Source of the DNA: an uncultured Methanoregula sp.
GTDB taxonomy: Archaea; Halobacteriota; Methanomicrobia; Methanomicrobiales; Methanospirillaceae
Length of the DNA: 64,000 nucleotides
Reading direction: 5' to 3'
Assembly (NCBI RefSeq): GCF_963678795.1
Contig: NZ_OY787452.1
Span: 744,001 to 808,000, forward strand
Made by a program: the position numbers and the translations under genes. Each line of letters starts with the position of its first letter. Position 1 is the first letter of the stretch. The notes under the pieces were generated by a model, which ran no database searches, was not told where the DNA came from, and saw only the letters and a program-made list of their open reading frames with translations. This document shows positions 1 through 8,212 of the stretch, in pieces.

Positions 1-226
1 GGTCGTGACCAGTACATTTATGGAAGGAATAGATGAGAATGATCCGGGCAAACCCGTCAAGATCCTTCAGTCCTCCGGCGAACCGGTCCGCAATCTCTAC
101 GGTTCCCCGCTCACCCCGTGCTCCATTCGGCTGGATCGGCATCCCGGCAATATCATGGAATGGAGAATGAATAGTACCGATGGGAAAAAAAGTGATCGGG
201 TTTTCATCCCCGCCATTTTGTTGCAT
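1..226 (-). CDS. trmO: TrmO/TsaA-family tRNA m6t6A37 methyltransferase (partial, runs off left edge)
   Basis: Reading the minus strand from an ATG at 226-224 gives 75 codons before the window ends, so the C-terminal part is missing. The visible N-terminus carries PIGTIHSPF (residues 15-23) and GMPIQP (28-33), followed by GTVEI and a GLKDLDGF-like stretch. This is the signature of the TsaA/TrmO beta-barrel family. TrmO uses S-adenosylmethionine to N6-methylate t6A at position 37 of tRNA-Thr. An in-frame TGA four codons upstream makes this ATG the only plausible start. The t6A synthase Kae1-Bud32 lies at 48560 in this same window. The family call is firm; the exact tRNA substrate in this organism is inferred. 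Confidence 0.85.
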   Translation of the reverse strand, partial: MQQNGGDENPITFFPIGTIHSPFHDIAGMPIQPNGARGERGTVEIADRFAGGLKDLDGFARIILIYSFHKCTGHD

Positions 227-294
227 AGATCGATGTCAGTACTGATGGAGATGATGCTATCGGAAATTATCAGGAACAGGAGTGAAAGGAAGGG

Positions 295-1086
295 TCATTC
301 GTTCCTTGCCATGATTGCAGCACTACTCATCTGGATCTCCAGATTTGCACGATAATCTCCAATTGTATTCCGGAACTGCTGTTTGAGATTCTTGATGCCG
401 GTATTTGCCTGGAACATTGCTTCATCCTGCTTATTCCGCAGAGCGGCTTCCAGATCAGAGCGCTTTGTATCGATCTGGTCGGAGATCTGCCGGGCCCGGG
501 TTATATCAATGCCTTTTTCACTCAGGCTTCTGAGTGTAAAGTTCCGTTCCTCCGATTCCCGGGCGAATACCTTGACCCGTGCATTCTCCCGGGAGAGCCA
601 GAGCGGATCGGTCACGCTGTTGAACGATATGTCAAATACATTCATCGACGCATCGGCAGTCTCACGCATACCCTCAGGTGTTCCGTTGAAGAACAATATC
701 TGGACTTTGGTCTCCTCTGCAAAGAGCTTTGTCTGGACGCACATGTCATCCCTGAGCGCATTGATATTGTCCGACGTCTGCATGAGGGGGATTGAAGCAG
801 CAGCGCTCAGGTAATCGTCCCGTATCTGCTGGAGTTTATCGATCCCTTCACTCCCGCTGATATTGTTGATATATGCGATCACTCCGTTCATCCGGGCTTC
901 CTGAGATTCCCCTACGTAGGCGATATGGGTCTTGAGAGCCGCGATGTTTTCCGGTCTGTCCCGGTCAAGCGGGTCGATGCTTTTTGGGATCTCGATGTTT
1001 TCCACGATCGCACATACAGCCGTAACAAGGAAAAGACTCGCGATAACAAGGAGCAGGCACATCACAGAGATCATCCGTTTATGCAT
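295..1086 (-). CDS. Secreted or membrane-anchored helical protein of unknown function
   Basis: 263 residues. A hydrophobic stretch at about residues 5-27 follows a short basic N-terminus (MHKRM), consistent with a signal peptide or a signal anchor. The rest is charged, largely alpha-helical in character and rich in Asn, Gln, Arg and Glu, with no cysteine motif or catalytic signature that I recognise. The shape (one N-terminal hydrophobic helix and a long helical ectodomain) resembles an extracellular helical-bundle sensor, but no signalling domain follows. It lies 68 bp upstream of trmO on the same strand and is divergent from the methyltransferase at 1278. Function unknown. Confidence 0.6.
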   Translation of the reverse strand: MHKRMISVMCLLLVIASLFLVTAVCAIVENIEIPKSIDPLDRDRPENIAALKTHIAYVGESQEARMNGVIAYINNISGSEGIDKLQQIRDDYLSAAASIPLMQTSDNINALRDDMCVQTKLFAEETKVQILFFNGTPEGMRETADASMNVFDISFNSVTDPLWLSRENARVKVFARESEERNFTLRSLSEKGIDITRARQISDQIDTKRSDLEAALRNKQDEAMFQANTGIKNLKQQFRNTIGDYRANLEIQMSSAAIMARNE

Positions 1087-1148
1087 ATACCCTCCTCACC
1101 CCAATGGATACCATCAAACCATTCACTCATTCGTAATGGATAATGAGG

Positions 1149-1160
1149 CATATAATATTC
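1149..1160. promoter_or_regulatory. AT-rich TATA-like element between divergent genes
   Basis: The stretch CATATAATATTC lies between the secreted-protein gene (minus) and the methyltransferase (plus). It is the most TATA-like sequence in the 191-bp divergent gap and could serve either strand, about 60 bp from the minus-strand start and about 120 bp from the plus-strand start. Confidence 0.35.
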
Positions 1161-1172
1161 CTATGATAGCGG

Positions 1173-1190
1173 CGGTTATTCGTATAACCG
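1173..1190. promoter_or_regulatory. Perfect 7-bp inverted repeat (candidate operator)
   Basis: CGGTTAT-TCGT-ATAACCG is a perfect inverted repeat in the divergent intergenic region, just downstream of the TATA-like element. There is no T-run after it, so it looks more like a protein-binding site than a terminator. The binding protein is unknown. Confidence 0.35.
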
Positions 1191-1277
1191 GAAGGTTAGA
1201 TCAACTGAGATATCAGACACCTGATTAGGGAAATACTATACTGCAGGCAGACTGAAGATCTAGGAGAAGGTGTACGC

Positions 1278-2048
1278 GTGGAGAAGGGTATTTTTTTAAA
1301 GAGGGGACAGTGCACAATCCTCAACGAGGATATCTTCTCAACAGAGAACATTTGTGGCGAGAGCATCGATCTTGTCGTTACTTCCCCGCCGTACAACATA
1401 GACATCCAGTATAACTCCCATGATGACCGGACAAGCTACGAAGAATACCTGGAATTTTCCAGGAAGTGGATGGAACGATGCCACGGGTGGCTGAAGAACG
1501 ATGGCCGATTCTGCCTTAACATCCCGCTCGACAAGAACAAGGGCGGCCAGCAGAGCGTAGGGGCGGATCTCACAACCCTGGCAAAACGTACGGGATTCTC
1601 CTACCATTCGACCATTGTCTGGAATGAAGGAAACATCTCACGCCGGACGGCATGGGGCTCATGGATGAGCGCTTCCGCACCGTACGTGATAGCCCCCGTG
1701 GAACTGGTCATCGTCCTTTACAAGGATACCTGGAAAAAGACGAGCGGGTCGCGGCAGTCGGATATTACCAGAGACGAGTTCATGGCATGGACCAATGGTT
1801 TGTGGACGTTCAATGGCGAGCGCAAGACAAAAATCGGGCACCCTGCACCGTTCCCGGTGGAGCTCCCCCTACGGTGCATGAAGCTCTTCTCGTTCGTGGG
1901 GGATACGGTACTTGACCCGTTCATGGGCAGCGGCTCCACGCTTGTTGCTGCATCCCGTTGCGGCCGTAAGGGTATCGGCGTGGAGATCGATCCGCACTAT
2001 TGCGAGATTGCGGCGGGGCGGATTGAGAACGAAGGGACACAGGAATAA
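1278..2048 (+). CDS. Solitary beta-class SPPY DNA methyltransferase (N4-cytosine or N6-adenine)
   Basis: 256 residues from a GTG start; GGAG lies 11-14 bp upstream. The catalytic motif TSPPYN is at residues 35-40 and the S-adenosylmethionine motif DPFMGSGST is near 213-221. Motif IV before motif I is the beta-class order. SPPY is more typical of N4-cytosine methyltransferases, DPPY of N6-adenine enzymes. The middle contains TAWGSW and a variable segment that probably forms the target recognition domain. No restriction endonuclease is next to it: the flanking genes are a secreted protein and a DUF362 protein. It is therefore probably an orphan methyltransferase. A related but clearly different enzyme is encoded at 29662-30582. 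A T-run at 2080-2086 may end the transcript. Confidence 0.85.
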   Translation: MEKGIFLKRGQCTILNEDIFSTENICGESIDLVVTSPPYNIDIQYNSHDDRTSYEEYLEFSRKWMERCHGWLKNDGRFCLNIPLDKNKGGQQSVGADLTTLAKRTGFSYHSTIVWNEGNISRRTAWGSWMSASAPYVIAPVELVIVLYKDTWKKTSGSRQSDITRDEFMAWTNGLWTFNGERKTKIGHPAPFPVELPLRCMKLFSFVGDTVLDPFMGSGSTLVAASRCGRKGIGVEIDPHYCEIAAGRIENEGTQE

Positions 2049-2239
2049 ACCCGTTGCTTTATCAGAGAACGCCGGACTCTTTTTTTAACAATCTCAAAGC
2101 CGGTTGGGATATACCCGGGGAGACTTCCGGAGGGATCCACCAAAAGATTTCCTCACGTACAGGATGCCCCGCCAGTTGACAGAAATCCGATCCACATCTT
2201 GATAACGTTGGGCGCAATACCACTCTTTTACAGATTACC

Positions 2240-3151
2240 ATGGGAGAGCACGTTGATATCTTCATTGCTGATGCGGCGGATCGCTTCGGTGGCGTTGAGA
2301 GCGTTCTCGGAGGATTTGACCTTTCAGTCCTTGCCGGATCGTCAGTAGCAGTCAAGGCAAATTACAACAGCGCCGATCCCTTCCCTGCTTCAACCCATAT
2401 CGAAACGCTGGATGCGCTCTGCACGATTATTGCCGACCAGAAACCCGAAAAGATCACCCTTGCCGAACGGAGCGGTGGCGGGGAGACGCGGGACGTACTG
2501 GCCCGGACGGGCGTTCTTGCCCTTGCCCGGGACAGGGGATTTGCCGTAACAGTGCTTGACGAGATGGAGCGCAACGGGTGGCATGAGATCCAGGCTCCCA
2601 ACCTCCACTGGAGCCGGGGATTTTTCATTGCGGCACCCTTCATACGGTCTGACCATGTTGTCCAGACCTGCTGCCTCAAGACCCACCGGTATGGCGGCCA
2701 CTTCACGCTCTCGCTGAAAAATGCGGTGGGTTGTATTGCCAAAAGAGTGCAGAACCTCAATTACGATTTCATGAACGAGCTCCACACATCCCCGCACCAG
2801 CGCTCCATGATCGCCGAGATCAATAAGTTTTTCCGGACCGACCTGGTCGTGCTCGATGCCACGGAAGGATTTGCAAGCGGGGGACCCGATAAAGGCAAAC
2901 TCATCAATCCCGGTGTGATCCTTGCAGGTTCCGACCGGGTTGCCATCGATGCCGTGGGAGTGGCCCTGCTCCGGTCATTCGGAACCGTGCCGGATGTTGC
3001 AAACGGGCGGATATTTGACCAGGAACAGATCGCCCGGGCGGCTCTGCTCGGCATCGGTATCTCATCCACGAAACAGATCCGGCTCCAGCCACTCGATAAA
3101 AAAGCAGAGAACATTGCTGCAAAAATTCAGGAGCAGCTCGACAAAGACTGA
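2240..3151 (+). CDS. DUF362 domain protein
   Basis: 303 residues starting at ATG. The hallmark DUF362 stretch KTHRYGGHFTLSLKNAVG is at residues 147-164, and the C-terminal half contains an ASGGP segment followed by AGSDRVAIDAVG, both typical of the family. No CxxCxxCxxxC ferredoxin motif is present, so this is the short form without a fused 4Fe-4S domain. The biochemical role of DUF362 proteins is not established. A second, diverged DUF362 gene lies at 53211-54302. The next gene follows 63 bp downstream on the same strand. Confidence 0.8.
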   Translation: MGEHVDIFIADAADRFGGVESVLGGFDLSVLAGSSVAVKANYNSADPFPASTHIETLDALCTIIADQKPEKITLAERSGGGETRDVLARTGVLALARDRGFAVTVLDEMERNGWHEIQAPNLHWSRGFFIAAPFIRSDHVVQTCCLKTHRYGGHFTLSLKNAVGCIAKRVQNLNYDFMNELHTSPHQRSMIAEINKFFRTDLVVLDATEGFASGGPDKGKLINPGVILAGSDRVAIDAVGVALLRSFGTVPDVANGRIFDQEQIARAALLGIGISSTKQIRLQPLDKKAENIAAKIQEQLDKD

Positions 3152-3214
3152 TCGGACAAAACAGGCTTCAGCTCCCGAGCCTTCCATCACCCCACCCCCC
3201 ACCGTTCACCTGCC

Positions 3215-3979
3215 ATGGCTACGCCCCTTACCGCTTATATTGACATGGAATTTGCCGGTATCTACGGCACCCGCCAGATCATGCAGATCCCCATCGAGAT
3301 AGGGGTAGTCCTCCATGACCCTGGTACGGATACCATCTCGTTCGCCGGGAAACCGTTCAGCTATGATGTCGATGTCGAACTCTGGAAAAATATCACCGAT
3401 GACGTGGGAAAGCGGGTCGACGGGAAGAGGAGGGTTTTCAATCTTGCAGAGCCCGGTCTGACCCGGGAGTATAATCGCAGATTCCGCCTTGATTCCGGGC
3501 AAAAACGCACTGCACAGGTTGCGATCAGCGCCGTCCACCGGGATCTCCGCAGGTTCATGCAGGCTCTCAACCACCGGGAAATCGGCACACTGGTCTTTTT
3601 TGCACGACAGCGGGAGATAGAAACCTTCCGCCATGCCCGGGTGAATACGGAAGGATTTTTGATCCGCGACCTCCAGGCAGAGATTAAAAACCGCTTCTCT
3701 CTCAAGGAGCATGTATCTCTTGACCGGATGTCTCTGGTGATAGGGTTTGGGATCAACAAGACCTCGATCTCCTCAAAAAACATCTCGTACCAAATCCCGG
3801 AGAAGTTCCGGTATGTGATCAGGCCTCACAAGGCGATCGGCGATGCAGCAAGGATGCTGCTGCTTGATGCTGAATTCAACCGTTTCGGGGATGAGTTCCG
3901 GGGGCAGGTAGAGGGGCACATGGCCGAGTACGAGCGCCGTAAATCAGCAGCCGTGGAAGACCCCAAACCGTCGGAATGA
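3215..3979 (+). CDS. Probable DEDD-superfamily (RNase H fold) exonuclease-like protein, possibly degenerate
   Basis: 254 residues. The N-terminus reads AYIDMEFAG, giving a D-x-E pair (D10, E12) as in exonuclease motif I, followed by PIEIG. Near the C-terminus RPHKAIGDAARML supplies a His and Asp (H205, D210) in the spacing of motif III of DEDDh enzymes. The expected motif II aspartate is not clear: the corresponding strand, around VFFARQREIETF, has no Asp. It could therefore be an inactive or altered member, or I may have misassigned the strand. The substrate is unknown. The start at 3215 has no strong Shine-Dalgarno site. Confidence 0.5.
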   Translation: MATPLTAYIDMEFAGIYGTRQIMQIPIEIGVVLHDPGTDTISFAGKPFSYDVDVELWKNITDDVGKRVDGKRRVFNLAEPGLTREYNRRFRLDSGQKRTAQVAISAVHRDLRRFMQALNHREIGTLVFFARQREIETFRHARVNTEGFLIRDLQAEIKNRFSLKEHVSLDRMSLVIGFGINKTSISSKNISYQIPEKFRYVIRPHKAIGDAARMLLLDAEFNRFGDEFRGQVEGHMAEYERRKSAAVEDPKPSE

Positions 3980-4024
3980 CGCAATTCTGACCAGAAACTA
4001 TGTCTAGGACCGCGTCCTTTCTGT

Positions 4025-4255
4025 ATGATCATGCACTACACCATAGTGACGGAATCTCACGAGAAAGGCGGGTTTACCGCCCGCTGCGTGGAGATCCCGA
4101 AAGCTCGCGGTCATGGCAGCACTCAGGGTGAGGCGATTGCCAGGATCAAGGAAGAGATCGAGCAGGTGCGACAGGCACAGAATGCGGAACTGCACTCCAT
4201 AATTGCATCCGTCCATTCTGAGATTATCAAAATCGAAGTCGCTGACTCGGCGTAA
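4025..4255 (+). CDS. HicB-like protein without an adjacent HicA
   Basis: 76 residues. The sequence GGFTARCVEIPKARGHG with a following GEAIARIKEEIE helix is the compact HicB fold found in antitoxins of the HicAB RNA-targeting toxin-antitoxin modules. A HicA partner (a small basic double-stranded-RNA-binding-like protein) should sit next to it. None is visible within 500 bp on either side, and this protein has no C-terminal DNA-binding domain. It may be a stand-alone HicB-fold protein, which is common in archaea. The start could also be the second Met at 4031. Confidence 0.7.
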   Translation: MIMHYTIVTESHEKGGFTARCVEIPKARGHGSTQGEAIARIKEEIEQVRQAQNAELHSIIASVHSEIIKIEVADSA

Positions 4256-4757
4256 GTTCCCCGGCAGAAGCCGGGAACAGCAAATTTCCTTTTTTTTGCG
4301 ACAACAGGAAACCAGATCGTCCGGATTTTTAAAGAGAGAATCTGCCCTGAAGCAGGAGCAGTTTCTCAAAAAAAGGGTCCGGAGTATCAATATAAAACAC
4401 CTCTATTCAGTCCTCGTAATGGTCCCGTGTCGCGATAGCCGGGATACGTATGTACATTTCCGTGCCCGACTCCAGTACCGGGTCTGATGGTAGGGATCTG
4501 CCCCCCCATCCCCCTTGCTTAAAAATTCCAACACGGGGATGACCCCCCAGGCACAAGACCAGACTTGTTAGGAGGGGGGGACTTGCCATCGTGAAGTTGT
4601 TGGATTTCAGGACATCGTGAGGTTGGCGTAAAGGAGTCGTGTCGATTGAGGGGGAGGGGGGGAAGCGTCTGTTGTTCACCATAAATGCCGGGTTCTTTTT
4701 GTAAAAACCCTCCCGATCCTTTAATCGGGGTGTGGATGGGCGGTTTCAAAAAGGGGA
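4256..4757. other. Gene-poor region with G/C runs and short repeats
   Basis: About 500 bp between hicB and the C_GCAxxG gene. It contains several homopolymeric G or C runs of 5-8 bases and a 12-bp imperfect direct repeat (ATCGTGAAGTTG at 4588-4599, ATCGTGAGGTTG at 4614-4625). The terminator of the minus-strand gene is near 4703-4730. Open frames across it (for example 4203-4487 plus) have no recognisable domain or good ribosome site. The G/C-run style resembles the repeats at 55200-55510. Confidence 0.5.
4703..4730 (-). terminator. Hairpin plus T-run terminator of the C_GCAxxG gene
   Basis: CCCGAT at 4712-4717 pairs with ATCGGG at 4724-4729 over a 6-nt loop. Read on the minus strand, the hairpin is followed within a few bases by a run of five T. 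It sits about 30 bp beyond the stop codon of the gene at 4758. Confidence 0.5.
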
Positions 4758-5198
4758 TTATAAGATCTCTTCGAGGATCTCGGCAGCGCTCCGGACGAGA
4801 AGCGGGCATTTCGTCTTGAACACTCCTTTCTCTTTTGCAAGGCCGAGCTCGCGGGAATTGGATAGATTATAACCCAGGAGATCCGTGCACCGGAGGGATT
4901 GGTTCCTGCGCAGGAATTCCGCAATGAACTCTTTTGTCACCTCGTACGTCTTCTCTTTTGCTGCCATGTCGTCGAGTCGGGTGCGCCCGTATTTCATGCC
5001 GATCACCATGAGGGCCCCGGTCACTGCCCCGCAGGTGTTGTTCGTATGACCCATCCCGCCCCCAAGGGCGCATGAGAGTTTCAGGGCGGTCTCACGATCA
5101 ATCCCATAGTCTTCGGCAAAGGCCAGGCAGACCGACTGGGCACAGGAAAAGCCGCCCCGATAGGTGGCTTCCGCATCATCGGCACGTGTGAGAGTCAT
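4758..5198 (-). CDS. C_GCAxxG_C_C family putative redox-active protein
   Basis: 146 residues. Cysteines occur at C19, C24 and C43, then the family motif GGGMG followed by CGAVTGALMVIG (about residues 47-67), with later cysteines in SLRCTD and KTKCPLL. This pattern defines the C_GCAxxG_C_C family, proposed to be redox-active or metal-binding and often found near redox or transport genes. There is no signal peptide, so it is probably cytoplasmic. It is transcribed alone on the minus strand, divergent from the aminotransferase. Confidence 0.8.
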   Translation of the reverse strand: MTLTRADDAEATYRGGFSCAQSVCLAFAEDYGIDRETALKLSCALGGGMGHTNNTCGAVTGALMVIGMKYGRTRLDDMAAKEKTYEVTKEFIAEFLRRNQSLRCTDLLGYNLSNSRELGLAKEKGVFKTKCPLLVRSAAEILEEIL

Positions 5199-5375
5199 AG
5201 GGTAAAGATTGTACCTGGCAGGAAAAAGGATTGTGGATCCAAATCCCGTGAAAACGAAGGAAGATGCAGGTCAAACCAGAGAGCGTCTTTCCCAGCCGGA
5301 GGAATCGTGGGCAAGAGGTTTTTTGTCCACCATAACCTACCGTATTACCAGCAACAGAACGCGGAGTCAGGTTTG

Positions 5376-6557
5376 ATGTCATACCGGTTTGCCAGCAGGA
5401 TAGGAAAAGTGAAGGCATCGTTCCTCGATGAACTCTTCCGGGTCTCGAACGATCCCTCCATTATATCGTTTGCCGGGGGACTGCCCTCGTCGGCGCTGAT
5501 CGATACCGGAGGGATCGCCCGGGCAACCCGTGAGGTCATGGAAGAGGACGCGGGCACGGCACTCCAGTACACCACCACGGATGGATACCTTCCCCTGAGG
5601 GAATATATTGCCGCCCGTTACCGGACCCGGCTTGGCATCCCGGCAGAGGCTGCCGAGATCCAGATCGTGAATGGTTCACAACAGTGCCTCGATCTGTTCG
5701 CCAAGATCTTCCTCGACCCGGGCGACCATGTCGGCATGGAGCGGCCCGGTTACCTGGGCGCCATCGAAGCCTTCTCGCTCTACGAGCCGGTCATCGACAC
5801 CGTCCCGCTGGAAGATGACGGCCCCGATCTTCTGGCATTCGAGCGGATGATTACTACTGCACAGCCAAAATTCTTCTACGGCATCCCCAACTCCCAGAAC
5901 CCTTCCGGGAGGACCTACTCACAGGATACGCGCAGGGCCATTGCTGAGATCCTGCGTGAACATGATACCGTTTTTTACGAAGACGATGCGTTTGGCGAGC
6001 TCTTCTTCGATGCAAAACCCCGGCTCCCGGTCAGGCGCTACCTGCCGGGTCAGGCCGTGATCTCCGGTTCGTTCTCCAAGACCGTTGCCCCGGGGATGCG
6101 GATAGGCTGGATGTATGCCCCGCAGGAGATCCTGGCCAAATTCAACATCGTGAAACAGGCCTCAGATCTCCATTCCAACTTCCTCTGCCAGAAGATCCTC
6201 CACCGTTATCTCACAACTACCGATCCCGACCGGAGGATTCAGGAAATCGTGAAGGTGTATGAACGAAAATGCCGGCAGATGTGCGATCTTTTTAACGACC
6301 TCTTACCGGAACTCACCCATACAACCCCGGAGGGGGGAATGTTTCTCATTGCCACCCTGCCGCCGGGTCTTTCTGCACGGGCGGTCTTTGACGAGGGAGT
6401 CCGGAACAAGGTTGCCGTGCTTCCCGGCATGCCGTTCTATGTTGACGATGGCGGTACTGATACAATCCGGCTTAACTTCTCATCGGCTTCAGAAGAGCAG
6501 ATAACCGAGGGCATGCACAGGCTTTCGAACGTTATCCACGGAATGCTGCACGCATAA
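5376..6557 (+). CDS. PLP-dependent aminotransferase (class I/II, LysN/MocR-like branch)
   Basis: 393 residues from the ATG at 5376, which has GGAG at 5363-5366 about nine bases upstream. A longer GTG-initiated frame from 5307 adds 23 residues with no family similarity. FAGGLP near the N-terminus, the NGSQQCLDL turn, IPNSQNPSG and the Schiff-base lysine in SGSFSKTVAPGMRIGW (K235 with this start) are typical of fold-type I aminotransferases related to 2-aminoadipate aminotransferase. The enzyme would transfer amino groups between an amino acid and a 2-oxo acid in the cytoplasm. Substrate preference (aromatic, aminoadipate or branched-chain) cannot be read from the sequence. Confidence 0.88.
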   Translation: MSYRFASRIGKVKASFLDELFRVSNDPSIISFAGGLPSSALIDTGGIARATREVMEEDAGTALQYTTTDGYLPLREYIAARYRTRLGIPAEAAEIQIVNGSQQCLDLFAKIFLDPGDHVGMERPGYLGAIEAFSLYEPVIDTVPLEDDGPDLLAFERMITTAQPKFFYGIPNSQNPSGRTYSQDTRRAIAEILREHDTVFYEDDAFGELFFDAKPRLPVRRYLPGQAVISGSFSKTVAPGMRIGWMYAPQEILAKFNIVKQASDLHSNFLCQKILHRYLTTTDPDRRIQEIVKVYERKCRQMCDLFNDLLPELTHTTPEGGMFLIATLPPGLSARAVFDEGVRNKVAVLPGMPFYVDDGGTDTIRLNFSSASEEQITEGMHRLSNVIHGMLHA

Positions 6558-6566
6558 ACCGTTACG

Positions 6567-6574
6567 CTTTATAA
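6567..6574 (+). promoter_or_regulatory. TATA box for the PEGA-protein gene
   Basis: CTTTATAA lies about 40 bp before the ATG at 6610, just after the aminotransferase stop codon. This leaves room for a short leader of about 10-15 nt. Confidence 0.45.
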
Positions 6575-6609
6575 CGTTCGTCAGCCAGATCTTCCTTGTA
6601 AAGGAAGCG

Positions 6610-8211
6610 ATGTTCTTGACGAATAAGTATCTGATTCTGCTCCTCGCGCTGGCGATCATTGCGGCGGTCATGCCCGTGGTCGCAGCCGATGACAATCCCG
6701 GCGATATCCCCATCGTCATACCCACTACAACCAAAACGCCGACACCCGAACCAACAACTCCGCCCTATACCCCGGTCACTGCACCACCAACGGAGGAGCC
6801 GACGGTGACGGTTCCCACGGTTGTAACATTGCCGACAACCGAACCCACCGTAACGGTTCCTACCATGGTCACCCAGCCGACAACACATCCAACCGGTTTC
6901 TCCACAACGGTACCTACCGAGACCTGGACCATAGAGCCAACACAGGCAGGTGGCGGGAAAGGCTGGATCACGACATTCTGTAATGTCGACGGGGCTACGG
7001 TATCATTTAATGGAGTCACCCAGGGAACTATTGCCGGGGGAAGCCTTACGGTCCCGGTAAGCCCATCGGGAACACCGGTTTCAACCATCACCGTCACCAA
7101 ATACGGATATACTACCTGGCAGGGAGCACCCTCCCACATGCCGGAAGATCAGGAGACCGTCTCGGTCTATGCAACCATCAACCCCATCTCAACCCCGACT
7201 ACCGCCCCGCCGGCCCAGTACGGGACCATCTATGCCCAGTCAACCCCGAGCGGTGCCCAGATCTACATGAACGGGAACTTCTGCGGGTACGCACCGGTCA
7301 CGATACCTAACCTTTTACCCAACACGTATTCCATGAGAGCAACCCTCAATGGCTACACATCTGACTCGAGAACCGTCACGGTCTACGCGGGACAGACGAC
7401 ATATTACTCACCGGTACTCCAGCAGTCCCCTCAGCCATCCCGCAGCACCGGAACCGTGTACGTAACATCGAACCCGGATCATGCAATGATCTATGTTGAC
7501 GGAAATTACCAGGGTAAGGCCCCCCTGACCGTCACGCTCTATCCCGGCAGCCACACGTTCCGGCTTACCCTGACAGGATATAATGACTACACGACAACCG
7601 TGTATGTCAACGGAGGGACTGCCCAGAACCTCAATGCCGTGATGACTTCGGCGTCCTATGGTTCGGTTACGATAACCTCCCTCCCCGGGGCAACCGTATA
7701 CATGGACAGCAACACGATGGGAAAGATCCCGTCTTCAGGAGTCCTGACACTCAATAACATCCTGAACGGAAACCACCTGTTCAAGATTACCGCACCCGGT
7801 TATAATGACTGGATGAACACGATCTATGTGCGGGGCAACACGGTGACTCCCTTCACGGCAACCCTTACCCCGATCGGGACGAACCCGACACCGGTGCCGG
7901 CAACGGGCGCCTTCAATATCGTATCAACCCCTGCGGGATCCGAGGTCTATATCGATAACCTGTTCAAGGGATACACCCCGGGGGTGTTCGACGGGATCTC
8001 TCCCGGCCAGCACCAGATCCTGCTCAAGTATACCGGATATATGGACTACCCGACAACATCAACGGTGAATTCGGGCCAGACAACCCCTCTTGCGATCAGC
8101 CTGCAGCCTGCTCCAACCCCGACACCGCAATCAGCCCCGTCACCCGTAATCCTTATTGGAGGACTTGCGGGGATGGTTGCACTGGGAGCTGCACTAAGGA
8201 GGCGATCCTGA
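6610..8211 (+). CDS. Secreted multi-PEGA-repeat surface protein with C-terminal anchor
   Basis: 533 residues. A signal peptide (about 1-26, ending VVAA) is followed by a Thr/Pro-rich linker (about 35-115) that could be O-glycosylated or span the cell wall. Five PEGA-like beta-sandwich repeats follow at roughly 119-190, 204-270, 281-346, 350-420 and 433-500, each with the pattern of a small residue, YxDG or YMNG, G, P and a closing GY. A second Pro/Thr linker precedes a hydrophobic tail (about 512-528) ending in RRRS, which resembles archaeal sorting tails or a membrane anchor. PEGA repeats are thought to mediate surface interactions. The membrane protein at 8213 starts 2 bp after this stop, so the two are probably co-expressed. 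Confidence 0.85.
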   Translation: MFLTNKYLILLLALAIIAAVMPVVAADDNPGDIPIVIPTTTKTPTPEPTTPPYTPVTAPPTEEPTVTVPTVVTLPTTEPTVTVPTMVTQPTTHPTGFSTTVPTETWTIEPTQAGGGKGWITTFCNVDGATVSFNGVTQGTIAGGSLTVPVSPSGTPVSTITVTKYGYTTWQGAPSHMPEDQETVSVYATINPISTPTTAPPAQYGTIYAQSTPSGAQIYMNGNFCGYAPVTIPNLLPNTYSMRATLNGYTSDSRTVTVYAGQTTYYSPVLQQSPQPSRSTGTVYVTSNPDHAMIYVDGNYQGKAPLTVTLYPGSHTFRLTLTGYNDYTTTVYVNGGTAQNLNAVMTSASYGSVTITSLPGATVYMDSNTMGKIPSSGVLTLNNILNGNHLFKITAPGYNDWMNTIYVRGNTVTPFTATLTPIGTNPTPVPATGAFNIVSTPAGSEVYIDNLFKGYTPGVFDGISPGQHQILLKYTGYMDYPTTSTVNSGQTTPLAISLQPAPTPTPQSAPSPVILIGGLAGMVALGAALRRRS

Positions 8212-8212
8212 A

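Noticed and set aside
5..355. 116-codon open frame on the plus strand at the left edge
   Set aside because: It is antisense to trmO (minus), which has recognisable family motifs, and its own product has no domain.
383..814. Plus-strand open frame inside the secreted-protein gene
   Set aside because: Antisense to a 263-residue protein with a clear signal peptide; no motif in the antisense product.
4203..4487. 94-codon frame downstream of hicB, considered as a possible HicA
   Set aside because: Its product is Arg/Ser-rich without the HicA fold, overlaps hicB in another frame, and has no ribosome site.
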